Source: Bin55 sp965203735 | GTDB lineage: Bacteria; Pseudomonadota; Gammaproteobacteria; Pseudomonadales; Azotimanducaceae | Direction of reading: 5' to 3' | Length of the DNA: 64,000 nucleotides | Assembly (NCBI GenBank): GCA_965203735.1 | Contig: OZ241909.1 | Span: 3,162,001-3,226,000 of the forward strand | In this document: positions 63,498-64,000 of the stretch, one piece after another | How the letters are laid out: each line of letters opens with the position of its first letter | Numbering within the stretch: the first letter of the stretch is position 1 | The notes under the pieces: generated by a model | What the model was told of the DNA's origin: nothing | The model's database searches: none | The model's input: only the letters and a program-made list of their open reading frames with translations | Translations under genes and position numbers: made by a program

Positions 63498-64000
63498 TCA
63501 AGCCTGATTGGCAATCAAGTCGATCTCACTTTCAACCGAGGATGCAATTTCGGCAAAATCCACTTTCAACGAATCGAAATCTTCGTAGCCGCAGACGCTT
63601 GCGATCAGTGAGCGCACTTTTGGACGTAGCTCCTCTAATTCCGAATCCTCCTCGCTGATGAGACTCACAACCCCATGCAACTCACGATACGTGGTTGCAG
63701 CTCTTGCTAGCACTTCTGCTTCACAAGACCTAAAAACGGTAGAAGCGGAAGAAGCAGATTCTTCTAAATCGAATCCGTTACCCTTCATCTGAATGAACCG
63801 TGCGGTTGCCTCCATCCTGTCAATCATTTCTTGTACGCTGGCACCGAGACCGACCCCTGATTCGACTTGCGATGTAGACCACTCGATCAGATCTGAAAGT
63901 TGCGGTTCATTCCCTCTCGCCTTCTTGTGAATATCTCGCCGAGTTTCTTCGAACCGATCGGCAACTTTTGAATCTCCATACTCAAAGATACAGGATGCTC
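63498..64000 (-). CDS. Unknown protein, 5' end beyond the window, in the RiPP operon
   Basis: The minus-strand frame is open from 63498 to the right edge without a start, about 167 residues. The segment looks alpha-helical and acidic (for example ETRRDIHKKARGNEP, MIDRMEATARFIQ, SLISEEDSELEELRPKVRSL). No motif is recognised. A 32-base gap separates it from the cyclodehydratase, so it is probably cotranscribed. An internal ATG (63827) exists, but the open frame continues well past it. Confidence 0.6.
   Translation of the reverse strand, partial: ASCIFEYGDSKVADRFEETRRDIHKKARGNEPQLSDLIEWSTSQVESGVGLGASVQEMIDRMEATARFIQMKGNGFDLEESASSASTVFRSCEAEVLARAATTYRELHGVVSLISEEDSELEELRPKVRSLIASVCGYEDFDSLKVDFAEIASSVESEIDLIANQA

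Noticed and set aside
1..64000. tRNA or rRNA genes and CRISPR arrays
   Set aside because: I looked in the intergenic gaps for T-arm motifs, CCA ends and regular direct repeats and saw none.

Overview
The window is a chromosomal segment of a gammaproteobacterium, most likely a marine or otherwise uncultured one with moderate GC content. Three blocks follow the order known from Pseudomonas-type genomes: priA, rpmE, ponA, aroK, aroB, SPOR, hslV, hslU, DUF971, ubiE, ubiJ, ubiB, tatABC; then trmL, secB, rhodanese, gpmI, envC; then mutY, yggX. UbiJ and SecB fit Proteobacteria of this kind. Non-ATG starts are common: many genes start with GTG or TTG, and several adjacent genes overlap by 4 to 8 bases.

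Layout. 1-1.2 kb: a GC-rich IS110-family transposase cut by the left edge. 1.3-3.8 kb: a lipoprotein gene and a small membrane protein, whose shared junction has been tandemly duplicated, leaving a broken lipoprotein copy. 3.9-8.7 kb: an enolase-superfamily enzyme, PriA, a DUF433 antitoxin-like gene with an eroded partner, and a secreted protein of unknown function. 8.8-15.6 kb: a complete histidine-degradation set, hutI divergent from hutF-hutU-hutH-hutG, taking histidine to glutamate and formate through N-formylglutamate. 15.7-18.6 kb: a TonB-dependent receptor. 19-31.7 kb: housekeeping genes for ribosome, envelope proteolysis, peptidoglycan, shikimate, HslUV and ubiquinone. 31.7-33.3 kb: a sigma-region-4-like DNA-binding protein. 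33.7-41.5 kb: Tat translocase, Dtd, a sulfur-transfer pair, TrmL, SecB, rhodanese, GpmI and EnvC. 41.6-46.1 kb: a lipoprotein and TonB-receptor pair. 48-52.6 kb: MutY, YggX and small enzymes. 53-57.6 kb: two tandem secreted paralogues. 57.8-59.2 kb: an aldehyde dehydrogenase.

The most interesting part is the right end (59.6-64 kb). It holds a ribosomal-peptide (RiPP) locus of the thiazole/oxazole-modified (TOMM) class: a precursor with a nitrile-hydratase-like (NHLP) leader and a very short Cys-Cys-Cys-Trp core, a fused cyclodehydratase (E1-like C domain plus YcaO D domain) ending in a proline-containing tail, an unrecognised 372-residue protein directly downstream of it, and a partial unknown protein running off the window. 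The expected dehydrogenase, leader peptidase and exporter are not in view and may lie beyond position 64000. No tRNA, rRNA or CRISPR array was seen. All functions come from reading motifs by eye; no database search was run.
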